Source of the DNA: Aureimonas altamirensis
GTDB lineage: Bacteria > Pseudomonadota > Alphaproteobacteria > Rhizobiales > Rhizobiaceae
Reading direction: 5' to 3'
Assembly (NCBI RefSeq): GCF_023702225.1
Contig: NZ_JAMQCO010000008.1
Location: 124,001-188,000 of the forward strand
Length of the DNA stretch: 64,000 nucleotides
The notes under the pieces were generated by a model, which was not told where the DNA came from, searched no databases, and worked only from the letters and a program-made list of their open reading frames with translations. How positions within the stretch are numbered: the first letter of the stretch is position 1; each line of letters begins with the position of its first letter. Position numbers and translations under genes: made by a program. This document shows positions 44,417 to 53,445 of this stretch, piece after piece.

Positions 44417-47059
44417 CTATTGCCGGTCCAGCTCCAACTCCACGTGGCGGACGGTCATGTCGTCCCCCGGCGGCTGGCGCACGAAACCCAGTTCCTGCGC
44501 AAGCGCGAGCATGGAGGTGTTCTCGGCCAGCACTTCGGCGAAGACGCGTCGCATGCCCCGCGCCCGGGCATAGGACAGGATTTTCTGCATCAGCGCGTAG
44601 CCGAGGCCTTTGCCCTTCTGGTCCGAGCGGACCATGATGCCGAACTCCCCTTGCACGCCTTCAGCGTCGGTGACGATCCGGGCCGCGCCCAGGATGTCGC
44701 CTTCGGCATCGCCGGCCTCCCTGGCCACGAAAGCCATTTCGCGGCTGTAGTCGATCTGCGTCAGGCGCGCCGCGAAAGAGTGGCCGATGTTTCGAATCGG
44801 AGCGAAGAAGCGCAACCTGATGTCTTCGGGGGCGCTGCGCGACAGCATGTCGATAAGCGCGTTCTCGTCTTCCGGACGGATCGGCGCGAGCTCGAATGCG
44901 CGTCCGCCCCGCAACGTCACCGTTTCCTCCAGCTCCTGCGGATAGGGCAGTATGGCGAAGCGCGCCGACCCGGCGCCCGAGGCGGCGCAGACGGCAATGC
45001 GCGCATCCAGCGCCACGATGCCGCCGCCATCCGCCAGAAGGGGATTGATATCCAGCTCCACCAGCTCGGGATGGTCCACCAGCATCTGCGACAGCTTCAC
45101 CAGCGTCGCCGCAAGCTGCCCGACCTCGCCGCCCATGAGCCGGGCGATGCGCGTGCGACCGATCATCTCGCGCGCCAGAAGCATGTTGAGCGGCGGCAGG
45201 CCGATGGCCCGGTCGCGGATCACCTCCGCCGCCGTACCGCCCTGCCCGATCACCAGCACCGGCCCGAAGACGGCATCGAGGCCGAAGCCGACGATCACCT
45301 CATGCGCGCCATGCCGGCGGATCATCTTCTGGACGGAGAACCCCTCGATCCGCGCGTCGGGACGAAACTCGGCCACCCGCTTCAGCATGTGCAGCGCGGC
45401 ATCGCGCACCGCCTCGGCGCTGTCCAGCTCCAGCCGCACGCCTCCCACATCGGATTTGTGCACGATATCGTCGGACAGGATCTTGAGCACCACCGGAAAG
45501 CCGATACGCGCGGCGATGGCCGCCGCCATGTCCGGGTCCGGCGCGGTGCCCGTCGCCGCCGTCGGAATGCCGTAGGCCGACAGGAAGGCGAAGGCTTCGG
45601 GCGCGCTCAGCACCGCGCGCCCGGCGCCGAGCGCGCCGGCGATCACCGATGCGGCCGCCTCCCTGTCCACTCGCTCGGCCACGAGGGCGGGCGGCGTTTC
45701 CATCAGCATGTCCTGGTTGTGGCGATAATTGACCAGTTGCATGAAGGCGCGCACCGCCTCGTCCGGCGTATCGTAGGTCGGCACGCCCTTTTCAGCGAAG
45801 AGCCGGCGCGAATCGCGCGCGGCGCGCTCTCCCAGCCAGCACGTGACCACGGGCCGGTTGCGCGCGGCGTCCAACGTCCCGATCGTCGCGCGGGCGGCCT
45901 CGACACCGTCGGCGATGGCGGTGGGGCAATTCATCACCAGGACGGCGTCCTGCCCGTCATCGTCCAGCATCGCCGACAATGCGTCGGCATAGCGCGCACC
46001 GTCTGCTTCGCGCAGCATGTCGACGGGGTCGCCCGGCCGCCAGTCCTTCGGCAACACGCCCGACAGGCGCGCCCGTGTAGCGTCCGAAAGCTCGGCCAGC
46101 CGCCCGCCATGCCGTTCCACCGCATCGGCGGCCAGGATGGCAGCGCCGCCGCCATTGGTCAGGATCGCCAACCGGTCGCCGCGCGGGCGTATGCCGGAGG
46201 CCAGTGTGCCGACCGCCTCGAACAGTTCGCGCAGCGTGGCCACCTGCAGCATGCCGGCCCGGCGGCAGGCCGCGGCGAATACGTCTTCCGCGCCGGCAAG
46301 ATCGGCCATGTGCGTTGCCGCGGCGACCGCGCCACGCTCGCGCCCGGCCTTGATGACGACGATGGGCTTGGTGCGCGCCGCCAGCCGCGCCGCCGACATG
46401 AACTTGCGGGCCTCGGTTACGGTCTCCACGAAAAGCAGGATGGATTTGGTGCGGCCGTCGACCGCCAGATAGTCGAGCAGATCGCCCAGGTCCACGTCGC
46501 ACATGTCGCCCACCGACACGACATGAGAAAAGCCGATGCCGCGCACGTCCGCCCAGTCCAGCACCGCCGTCGCGATGGCCCCCGACTGGCTCACGAAGGC
46601 GATGTCGCCGATGCGGGGCTTGAGATGGGCGAAGCTGGCGTTGATGCCGGCGCGCGGCGAGATGAAGCCGATGCAATTGGGGCCCACGATGCGCAAGGTG
46701 TGCGGCCGCGCCGCCTCCAGCAGATCGGCGCGCAAGGCCTCGTCCTCGAAGCCCGACGAAATCACCACGGCGGCCCGGCATCCGGCTTCCCCCAACTGGC
46801 CGACGAGATCCGGCACGCCGGGAGCCGGAGTGGCGATGACGGCAAGGTCGGGCGCGGCGGGCAGGGACCGCACATCGGGATAGGCGACCGTGGAGCGGAT
46901 CGCCCCCTCATGCGGGTTGACCGGCATGACCGGCCCCTTGAACCCCGCGCCGAACAGGTTGCGCGCCAGCACCTCGCCGACGGAGCGGAAGCGGTTGCTG
47001 GCGCCGATCAGGGCAATGGCGCGCGGCTGAAACAGCGCATCGAGATTGCGTGTCGACAT
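44417..47059 (-). CDS. NDP-forming acyl-CoA synthetase/GNAT fusion (Pat-type protein acetyltransferase)
   Basis: The product is 880 residues. The first ~460 residues are a CoA-binding plus CoA-ligase module ('RAIALIGASNRFRSVGEV', 'VGPNCIGFISP', 'AFVSQSGAIATAVLDWA'). An ATP-grasp domain follows ('GIPTAATG...GFPVVLKILSDDIVHKSDVGGVRL'). The final ~160 residues are a GNAT acetyltransferase ('FGIMVRSDQKGKGLGYALMQKILSYARARGMRRVFAEVLAENTSMLALAQELGF'). This architecture matches the Pat/PatZ lysine acetyltransferases that silence acetyl-CoA synthetase. The active-site-type histidine of true ligases is retained ('AATHMADLAGAED'). ATG 47059 has GGGAG before it; the frame is open to 47128. Confidence 0.9.
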   Translation of the reverse strand: MSTRNLDALFQPRAIALIGASNRFRSVGEVLARNLFGAGFKGPVMPVNPHEGAIRSTVAYPDVRSLPAAPDLAVIATPAPGVPDLVGQLGEAGCRAAVVISSGFEDEALRADLLEAARPHTLRIVGPNCIGFISPRAGINASFAHLKPRIGDIAFVSQSGAIATAVLDWADVRGIGFSHVVSVGDMCDVDLGDLLDYLAVDGRTKSILLFVETVTEARKFMSAARLAARTKPIVVIKAGRERGAVAAATHMADLAGAEDVFAAACRRAGMLQVATLRELFEAVGTLASGIRPRGDRLAILTNGGGAAILAADAVERHGGRLAELSDATRARLSGVLPKDWRPGDPVDMLREADGARYADALSAMLDDDGQDAVLVMNCPTAIADGVEAARATIGTLDAARNRPVVTCWLGERAARDSRRLFAEKGVPTYDTPDEAVRAFMQLVNYRHNQDMLMETPPALVAERVDREAAASVIAGALGAGRAVLSAPEAFAFLSAYGIPTAATGTAPDPDMAAAIAARIGFPVVLKILSDDIVHKSDVGGVRLELDSAEAVRDAALHMLKRVAEFRPDARIEGFSVQKMIRRHGAHEVIVGFGLDAVFGPVLVIGQGGTAAEVIRDRAIGLPPLNMLLAREMIGRTRIARLMGGEVGQLAATLVKLSQMLVDHPELVELDINPLLADGGGIVALDARIAVCAASGAGSARFAILPYPQELEETVTLRGGRAFELAPIRPEDENALIDMLSRSAPEDIRLRFFAPIRNIGHSFAARLTQIDYSREMAFVAREAGDAEGDILGAARIVTDAEGVQGEFGIMVRSDQKGKGLGYALMQKILSYARARGMRRVFAEVLAENTSMLALAQELGFVRQPPGDDMTVRHVELELDRQ

Positions 47060-47142
47060 CGTCGCTCCCGTCGGCCGGCGGTTTACCTTCGTCCCATGTG
47101 AAATACTATAGGTTGGCTGCAATGACACCGGACGGAGTCGAA

Positions 47143-48093
47143 ATGACCGGAAGCCCCCTTCACCATGTCTCGATCATCGCCGGCCAGGCGCGCCAGAATC
47201 ATCGTTTCTACACGGATATCCTCGGCCTGCGCATGGTCAAGCAGACGGTGAATTTCGATGACCCGTCCTCCTATCATCTCTACTACGGGGATGCGGCGGG
47301 CACGCCCGGCAGCCTGATCACCTTCTTCCCATGGGAGCATGTCGCCCCCGGGCGTCTCGGTGTCGGCGAAACGCAGGAAACCGTCTTTCGCGTGCCCGAA
47401 GGCGCCCTGGGCTTCTGGTTGCACCGCTTCCTGGAAAAGGGCGTCGTGCACGAAAGCATCGAGAAGCGGTTCGGCCAATCGGCCCTGCCCTTCCGCGACG
47501 TGCACGGAACGCGGCTTGCCCTCGTCAGCGTGCCGGGCGTGGAAGCGGAGCCCGCCTATACGGGCGGCCCGGTCGGCGCGGACCATGCGATCCGGGGTCT
47601 GCACGGCGTAAGCCTGCTTCTGGAAGAAGCCCAGCCAACCGCCGACATCCTGACGGACGTGTTCGGCTACGAGCGCGGCGCGACAGAGGATACCACCACG
47701 CGCTACGCCCTGCCCGGAAACCCGATGGGCGGCACCATCGACATCAGAGCCGTGGGCGGCTTCCTGAAGCCCCGGCCGGGCGGCGGGACGGTGCACCATA
47801 TCGCCTTCCGCGCCCGCGACGACGCGGAGCAGGCCGCGATGGTGAAGCGGCTTTCGGCCGAGTTCGGACTGCAGACGACCGAGCAGAAGGAACGCAAGTA
47901 TTTCCGCTCGGTCTATTTCCGCGAGCCGGGGCATGTCCTGTTCGAGATTGCGACCGACCTGCCGGGCTTCGGCATCGACGAGGCGTCCGACAGCCTCGGC
48001 ACCCGCCTGATGCTGCCCGAGCCGCTCGAGCCGATGCGCGCCGAGATCGAGGCGGAGCTGCCGCCCTTCATGGACGATCGGACGTCGGCCTGA
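47143..48093 (+). CDS. glyoxalase-family ring-cleaving dioxygenase-like protein (MhqO type)
   Basis: The product is 316 residues with two vicinal-oxygen-chelate modules. The first starts 'LHHVSIIAGQARQNHRFYTDILGLRMVKQTVNFDDPSSYHLYYGD', carrying a metal-ligand histidine. The second starts 'GLHGVSLLLEEAQPTADILTDVFGYERG', with 'GGGTVHHIAFRARD' and the glutamate in 'REPGHVLFEIATD'. This matches the MhqO/hydroquinone-linked dioxygenase group, which opens quinol rings or protects against quinones. ATG 47143 has GGAG seven bases upstream; ATG 47122 is an alternative. Its last 26 bp overlap the convergent FAD monooxygenase gene. Confidence 0.88.
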   Translation: MTGSPLHHVSIIAGQARQNHRFYTDILGLRMVKQTVNFDDPSSYHLYYGDAAGTPGSLITFFPWEHVAPGRLGVGETQETVFRVPEGALGFWLHRFLEKGVVHESIEKRFGQSALPFRDVHGTRLALVSVPGVEAEPAYTGGPVGADHAIRGLHGVSLLLEEAQPTADILTDVFGYERGATEDTTTRYALPGNPMGGTIDIRAVGGFLKPRPGGGTVHHIAFRARDDAEQAAMVKRLSAEFGLQTTEQKERKYFRSVYFREPGHVLFEIATDLPGFGIDEASDSLGTRLMLPEPLEPMRAEIEAELPPFMDDRTSA

Positions 48094-49300
48094 CGCCGTC
48101 GACGATGTCCGGCGCGACATGCTCGGGCCGGAAGCCCATGCCGATCAGCCGGCCCGTCACATGTGCCAGCACCGGCCAGCGGGCGATCCCCTTCAGGAAG
48201 CCGGGGGGCCCGCCATCGCCCCCCGATGCGCGGCGCCGGGCCGCCGCACCCTGCATCATCAGTTGCACCTTCTGCGTGGCTCTTGTCGGAAAGCTGCGCC
48301 GACGCTGCACAGCCGCAAGGTCGCGATCGCCCATCATGCCGGCCCGAAGCGGGCCTGCCAGGATGTTGGCCGCCGCCACGGCATCCTGGATGGCCAGATT
48401 GACGCCGACCCCGCCGATGGGCGACATCGCATGCGCGGCATCGCCTATGCACAGGAGGCCGGGCCGCCACCACCGGTCCAGCCGGTCGATCCGCACGCTC
48501 AAGAGATGGACATCCTCCCAACCGCGCACCTCGTCCAGCCGCTCCGGCGGCAGGGGCGAGAGCGCGCGCACCGCATCGCGGAAGGCTTCCAGCCCCTTTT
48601 CCCGGTGCGCATCGAAGCTGCCCTTGCGCACCACGAATCCGCATTGCCAGTAGTCGCCACGGTCGATCATCACCAAACCCTGCTGCGGCCCGGCATGGCC
48701 CATGGTCTCGGCCGGGTCGCCCGGCTGGTGCGACAGACGGAACCAGAGCACGTCGCTGGGGGCTCCGAACGAGCGGGACTTGAGGCCCGACAGACGCCGC
48801 AAGGTCGAGTCGCGGCCTTCCGCCACGACCGTCAGGTCGGCGCGCAGGTCGCGGCTGCCCCCGGGCGTACCGACACTGATGCCGACGACGCGCCCATCCT
48901 CCTCCAGCAACGTCTCCGACCGGGTCTCCATCATCAACTCGAAGCACGGCAGCCGCGAAGCCTCGCCCGACAGATAGGTCAGGAAATCCCATTGCGGCAT
49001 GAAGGCGATATAGCGGGTCGCCACCGGAAGACGGGAAAAGTTCGCCACGCGGAAGGTGGCGCCTCCGATCTCGGCGCTCAAGGTCTCGGCCCGCGTATGG
49101 GGTAGCTTCAGAAGCCCCTCCAGGAGGCCGAGTTCGCGCATCACCTCGAGCGTCGAGGGGTGGATCGTGTCGCCCCGGAAGTCGCGCAGGAAATCGGGAT
49201 GCTTCTCCACCACGGTGACGCGGATGCCGGCCCGCGCCAGCAGATAGCCCAGCATCATTCCGGCCGGGCCGCCTCCCGCCACGATACAGGTCTGTGCCAT
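48068..49300 (-). CDS. FAD-dependent aromatic-type monooxygenase (UbiH/PHBH family)
   Basis: The product is 410 residues. The FAD Rossmann motif is 'CIVAGGGPAGMMLGYLLARAGIRVTVVEK', the middle DG-like motif reads 'VVAEGRDSTLRRL' (Glu in place of Asp), and the FAD ribityl motif is 'LLCIGDAAHAMSPIGGVGVNLAIQDA'. The class hydroxylates aromatic or related rings with NAD(P)H and O2. ATG 49300 has GGGAGAGG upstream. It is convergent with the ring-cleaving dioxygenase-like gene, and hydroxylation followed by ring opening would be a natural sequence. No substrate can be named. Confidence 0.88.
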   Translation of the reverse strand: MAQTCIVAGGGPAGMMLGYLLARAGIRVTVVEKHPDFLRDFRGDTIHPSTLEVMRELGLLEGLLKLPHTRAETLSAEIGGATFRVANFSRLPVATRYIAFMPQWDFLTYLSGEASRLPCFELMMETRSETLLEEDGRVVGISVGTPGGSRDLRADLTVVAEGRDSTLRRLSGLKSRSFGAPSDVLWFRLSHQPGDPAETMGHAGPQQGLVMIDRGDYWQCGFVVRKGSFDAHREKGLEAFRDAVRALSPLPPERLDEVRGWEDVHLLSVRIDRLDRWWRPGLLCIGDAAHAMSPIGGVGVNLAIQDAVAAANILAGPLRAGMMGDRDLAAVQRRRSFPTRATQKVQLMMQGAAARRRASGGDGGPPGFLKGIARWPVLAHVTGRLIGMGFRPEHVAPDIVDGVRPTSDRP

Positions 49301-49434
49301 GCCACCTCTCCCCCTTACGTCGAAAGGATCACTTTTCATCGATGCGTCGGGCTGCAAGAACAGCGGCAGCGATACACCATTTCATTTTCAATATCTCTTG
49401 TTTCCGGAACTACGCAGAGGGCGGTTTTCCTGCC

Positions 49435-51006
49435 ATGGCCGACGACGTCGTTTCACACGTCTGGGACATCATCGTCATCGGATCCGGTGTCGGGGGCGGC
49501 ACGATCGGCCGCAGCCTTGCGGAATCCGGGCTGTCCGTCCTCTTCCTGGAAAAAGGCGCCGCTGGATACCGCCGCGAAGAGACGCCGCTCGACACGATCT
49601 TCCTCGAAGATCCCGAGCAGCGCCTTCTGCGCGGCTTCTGGCCGGACAAGGTCACGGCCTATCTGTCCGGCGTGCGGCGCGACTTCTATGCGCCGCTCGG
49701 CGCCGGCGTCGGCGGGACCTCGGTCTTCTACGCCGCGACGCTGGAGCGTCCGGAGCCGCACGATCTCGACGATGATGAGGCTCATCCGCACCCCACCGGC
49801 GGCTGGCCGGTTTCGTTCCGCGAGATGCTGCCCTGGTTCGACGAGGCGCAACGCCTGTATCGCGTACAGGGAAGCCCCGTCCCGGACGAGGCCTTTCCGG
49901 CGCCGAACGTGACGTTGCCGGCCCCGCCCTCCACGGGCGACAAGGCGATCATGAGCCGGATGAAGGCGGCCGGCCTCCATCCGTACCAGCTTCATTCCGC
50001 CATGGCCGAACCGGCCACCTGCCAGAACTGCACCGGCCGCAAATGCCCGCGCCCCTGCAAGATGGACGGGCGGTCCGCCGGCGTGGAGCCCGCGATCGCC
50101 ACCGGAAACGCCACCGTGCTCGAGCGTTGCGAGGTGGTGGAACTGAAGGCCGGCGACGACGGCGTGGATAGCGTCGTCGCACGCCATGGCGGGCGAACCG
50201 TCACGCTGTCTGGCCGGCAGGTGGTGCTGGCGGCCGGGGCCCTGTCGTCGCCGCGGCTTCTGCTGAACTCCGTCTCGGACACCTGGCCGGATGGCATCGG
50301 CAACCGTCACGACCTGGTCGGCCGCAATCTGATGTTTCATCTGAACGAACTGTTCGCCATCTTCCCCAAGCGGAGCGAAGCCTATGCGGAGGCCAGCAAA
50401 TCCGTCGGCTTCCGGGATTTCTATTTCCGCGACGGCGTCCGCTACGGCATGGTCCAGTCCATGGGCCTCAACGCCGGCTACGGCGCCATCGCCCATCATC
50501 TCAAGCTGATGGGCGACCGCTCGGTCCTCCGCGCCCTGCCGGGCCGCGCCCAGGCGACCAGCGCCCTCGCGGCAGCGGTCGCGCCGATCCTCGGGCAGGC
50601 CAAGATGTTCGTCGGCCTGCTGGAGGATCTTCCCTACCGCGACAATCGCGTGCTGCAGGATGCCGCTTCGGCGGGCGGAATGCGGATCGAGTACGGGTTC
50701 GCGCCCGAGCTCCTGAAACGCCGTCAGCGCTTCCGCCAGTTGATCCAGAATGCCGTTCCGGGCCTGCGCAGCATATTCCTGACGCATGAGCCCGAGCCCA
50801 ATTTCGGCCATCCCAGCGGCACGCTGCGCATGGGCAGGACTGCGGCCGAAGGCGTCGTCGACCGCGATTGCCGCATCCATGGCATGCGCAACCTCTGGGT
50901 TGCGGACGCCTCCTTCATGCCGACATCGATGGGGGTGAACCCAAGCCTGACCATCGCCGCGAACGCCTTGCGCGTCGCCAACTCGATCAAGGAATCCATG
51001 CGATGA
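49435..51006 (+). CDS. GMC family FAD oxidoreductase with a four-cysteine cluster
   Basis: The product is 523 residues. The FAD motif 'DIIVIGSGVGGGTIGRSLAESGLSVLFLEKG' is near the N-terminus, with 'GVGGTSVFYAATLERPEP' after it. The catalytic-region sequences 'FGHPSGTLRMG' and 'LWVADASFMPTSMGVNPSLTIAANALRVA' are at the C-terminus. Between them, near residue 198, lies 'CQNCTGRKCPRPCK', four cysteines in C-x2-C-x4-C-x3-C spacing. It would oxidise an alcohol or sugar-like substrate, with an unknown electron acceptor. ATG 49435 is the only sensible start, though a good ribosome-binding site is not obvious. Its stop overlaps the SDR start as ATGA. Confidence 0.88.
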   Translation: MADDVVSHVWDIIVIGSGVGGGTIGRSLAESGLSVLFLEKGAAGYRREETPLDTIFLEDPEQRLLRGFWPDKVTAYLSGVRRDFYAPLGAGVGGTSVFYAATLERPEPHDLDDDEAHPHPTGGWPVSFREMLPWFDEAQRLYRVQGSPVPDEAFPAPNVTLPAPPSTGDKAIMSRMKAAGLHPYQLHSAMAEPATCQNCTGRKCPRPCKMDGRSAGVEPAIATGNATVLERCEVVELKAGDDGVDSVVARHGGRTVTLSGRQVVLAAGALSSPRLLLNSVSDTWPDGIGNRHDLVGRNLMFHLNELFAIFPKRSEAYAEASKSVGFRDFYFRDGVRYGMVQSMGLNAGYGAIAHHLKLMGDRSVLRALPGRAQATSALAAAVAPILGQAKMFVGLLEDLPYRDNRVLQDAASAGGMRIEYGFAPELLKRRQRFRQLIQNAVPGLRSIFLTHEPEPNFGHPSGTLRMGRTAAEGVVDRDCRIHGMRNLWVADASFMPTSMGVNPSLTIAANALRVANSIKESMR

Positions 51007-51779
51007 GCGAAGGCAGGCCTGAAGTCGTCGTGCTGACGGGAGCTGGCGTCGGCCTCGGCCGCGCCATGGCGTCCGAACTGACCCGGAAGGGCCGGCTCGT
51101 TGCCGGTCTCGCCCGCACCGCGGACAGCCTGGAGGAAACCCGGCGCCTGTGTGCACGGCCCGAGCTTTTCCTGCCGCTTGCCTGCGACGTGGCCGACGAA
51201 GCGGCCACCCGGGCGGCCTTTGCGCATGTGCGCGATGTCGCCGGACCGGTGGCGCGCCTGATCAACAATGCCGCGGTCTATCCGAAGGGCGACCTGCTGT
51301 CGGAGCCGCCATCGCACATCATGGATTGCCTGGCCGTCAATCTTGGCGGCATGGTCAATTGCGCCCTGGCGGCGCTTGCCGACATGACGCAGGCGGGCCG
51401 CGGCCGGATCCTGAACGTCTCGACATTCGCCGATCTCGCCCCGCTTCCCGGAAGTTCGGCCTATTCCGTGTCCAAGGGCGCGGCCCGCATCTTCACGCGG
51501 GCCCTGATCGCCGATGTCTGCGACCGCTTCCCGCAGATCGTCATCAACGACTGGATGCCCGGCCAGTTGGCCACGCGAATGGGGCTGGCGGATGGGCTCG
51601 ACCCGGCCGTGGCGGCGCGCTGGGGTGTGGCGCTGGCGCTCAGCGACGACCGCAGCCTGACCGGATCGATCTTCGAGCGCGATGCCGAGCAGCTTGCGCC
51701 CCGATCGCTGAAGCGCCGTCTGGTCGACCGCGTGACTCTGCGGCGTCCGCCGGCCGCGCGCCGTCTCCAGCCGGCCTGA
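51003..51779 (+). CDS. short-chain dehydrogenase/reductase
   Basis: The product is 258 residues. The nucleotide-binding motif is 'VVLTGAGVGLGRAMASEL', the 'LINNAAVYPKGDLL' strand follows, the catalytic serine is in 'ILNVSTFAD', and the Tyr-Lys pair is in 'SAYSVSKGAARIF'. It interconverts a hydroxyl and a keto group with NAD(P)H in the cytosol. It is coupled by ATGA overlap to the GMC oxidoreductase gene, so the two probably act on the same compound. It ends 6 bp from the convergent pccB stop. Confidence 0.9.
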   Translation: MSEGRPEVVVLTGAGVGLGRAMASELTRKGRLVAGLARTADSLEETRRLCARPELFLPLACDVADEAATRAAFAHVRDVAGPVARLINNAAVYPKGDLLSEPPSHIMDCLAVNLGGMVNCALAALADMTQAGRGRILNVSTFADLAPLPGSSAYSVSKGAARIFTRALIADVCDRFPQIVINDWMPGQLATRMGLADGLDPAVAARWGVALALSDDRSLTGSIFERDAEQLAPRSLKRRLVDRVTLRRPPAARRLQPA

Positions 51780-51785
51780 CCACCG

Positions 51786-53318
51786 TCAAAGCGGGATGTT
51801 GTCGTGCTTGCGCCAGGGCTGTTCCTGCTTCTTGGAGCGCAGCATGGCGAAGGCGCGCGCCACCCTCCTGCGCGAGGAGTGCGGCATGATGACCTCGTCC
51901 ACGAAGCCGCGCTCGGCCGCGACGAAGGGATTGGCGAACCGTTCCTCGTACTCCCGCGTGCGCCGGGCGATCGCCTCGGGATCGCCGAGTTCCGAGCGAT
52001 ACAGGATTTCGGCCGCGCCCTTGGCGCCCATCACCGCGATTTCGGCGGTCGGCCAGGCGTAGTTGATATCCGCCCCGATATGCTTGGACGCCATGACGTC
52101 GTAGGCCCCGCCATAGGCCTTGCGGGTAATCAGCGTCACCATGGGCACGGTGGCCTCGGAATAGGCGAACAGCAGCTTGGCGCCATGCTTGATGACGCCG
52201 CCATGTTCCTGTGCGGTGCCGGGCAGGAAGCCCGGCACGTCCACCAGCGTCAGGATGGGAATGGAGAAGGCGTCGCAGAAGCGCACGAAGCGGGCCGCCT
52301 TGCGCGAGGCGTCGATGTCCAGGCACCCCGCCAGCACCAAGGGCTGGTTGGCGACGACGCCCACCGTCTGTCCCTCGATCCGGATGAAGCCGATCAGGAT
52401 GTTTCGGGCGAACTCGGCCTGCAACTCGAAGAAGTCGCCCTCGTCGGCCAGCGCCAGCACCAGCTCCCGCATGTCGTAGGGCTTGGCCGCATTGTCGGGA
52501 ACCAGCGTGTCGAGCCGCATCTCCAGCCGGGTCGGGTCATCGTCCGAGGGGCGGGCGGGCGGCGCCTGCCGGTTGTTCAGCGGCAGGAAGTCGAAAAAGC
52601 GCCGCGTCGCCTCCAGCGCCTCGACGTCATTTTCGAATGCCGCATCGGCGACCGAGGATTTCCGGGTGTGCGTGGAAGCGCCGCCCAGCTCTTCGGCGGT
52701 GACGGTCTCGTTCGTCACGGTCTTCACGACGTCGGGCCCGGTGACGAACATGTAGGACGAGTCCCGCACCATGAAGATGAAGTCGGTCATCGCCGGCGAA
52801 TAGACCGCGCCGCCCGCGCACGGCCCCATCACGAGGGACAGTTGCGGCACGACGCCCGAGGCTTCGGCGTTTCGGCGGAACACCTCCGCATAGCCGGCAA
52901 GGGAGGCCACGCCCTCCTGGATGCGCGCGCCGCCGGAATCGTTGAGACCGATGACGGGTGCGCCATTGCGCATCGCCATGTCCATGATCTTGCAGATCTT
53001 CTGCGCATGGGTCTCCGAAAGGGAGCCGCCGAGTACGGTGAAATCCTGCGCGAACACATAGGTGAGACGGCCGTTGATCGTGCCCCAGCCCGTCACGACG
53101 CCGTCGCCCGGCACCTTCTGCGCCGCCATGCCGAAATCGGTGGCGCGGTGGGTGACATACATGTCGAACTCCTCGAAGGAGTTCTCGTCGAGCAGGATCT
53201 CCAGCCGCTCGCGCGCCGTCAGCTTGCCCTTGGCGTGCTGCGCCGCGACGCGCCTTTCGCCGCCGCCGGCGCGTGCCTGGGCACGCCGTGCATCGAGCTG
53301 TTCCAGTATGGCGCGCAT
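51786..53318 (-). CDS. pccB: propionyl-CoA carboxylase beta (carboxyltransferase) subunit
   Basis: The product is 510 residues, the usual length. It transfers carboxyl from biotin to propionyl-CoA, giving methylmalonyl-CoA. Family sequences are '[37 protein letters not shown]', '[26 protein letters not shown]', '[22 protein letters not shown]' and '[38 protein letters not shown]', and the C-terminus '[17 protein letters not shown]' is typical. ATG 53318 has GGGGAGG upstream; the frame is open to 53447. The alpha subunit gene is not in the window. Confidence 0.95.
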   Translation of the reverse strand: MRAILEQLDARRAQARAGGGERRVAAQHAKGKLTARERLEILLDENSFEEFDMYVTHRATDFGMAAQKVPGDGVVTGWGTINGRLTYVFAQDFTVLGGSLSETHAQKICKIMDMAMRNGAPVIGLNDSGGARIQEGVASLAGYAEVFRRNAEASGVVPQLSLVMGPCAGGAVYSPAMTDFIFMVRDSSYMFVTGPDVVKTVTNETVTAEELGGASTHTRKSSVADAAFENDVEALEATRRFFDFLPLNNRQAPPARPSDDDPTRLEMRLDTLVPDNAAKPYDMRELVLALADEGDFFELQAEFARNILIGFIRIEGQTVGVVANQPLVLAGCLDIDASRKAARFVRFCDAFSIPILTLVDVPGFLPGTAQEHGGVIKHGAKLLFAYSEATVPMVTLITRKAYGGAYDVMASKHIGADINYAWPTAEIAVMGAKGAAEILYRSELGDPEAIARRTREYEERFANPFVAAERGFVDEVIMPHSSRRRVARAFAMLRSKKQEQPWRKHDNIPL

Positions 53319-53445
53319 GTTGCCTCCCCGCTGCCGGCCCCGATCCGGTTTAGAACAACGCGCGTGGAATTCAAACCTTGTCTCCGCTGCCCGGCGGTCG
53401 CATAAACTGCCGGTGCAGCGGGCGCGAGGGGGATAGGCACGACGC

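Noticed and set aside
44420-47101. 893-residue plus-strand frame
   Set aside because: Antisense of the Pat-type fusion; no fold or motif.
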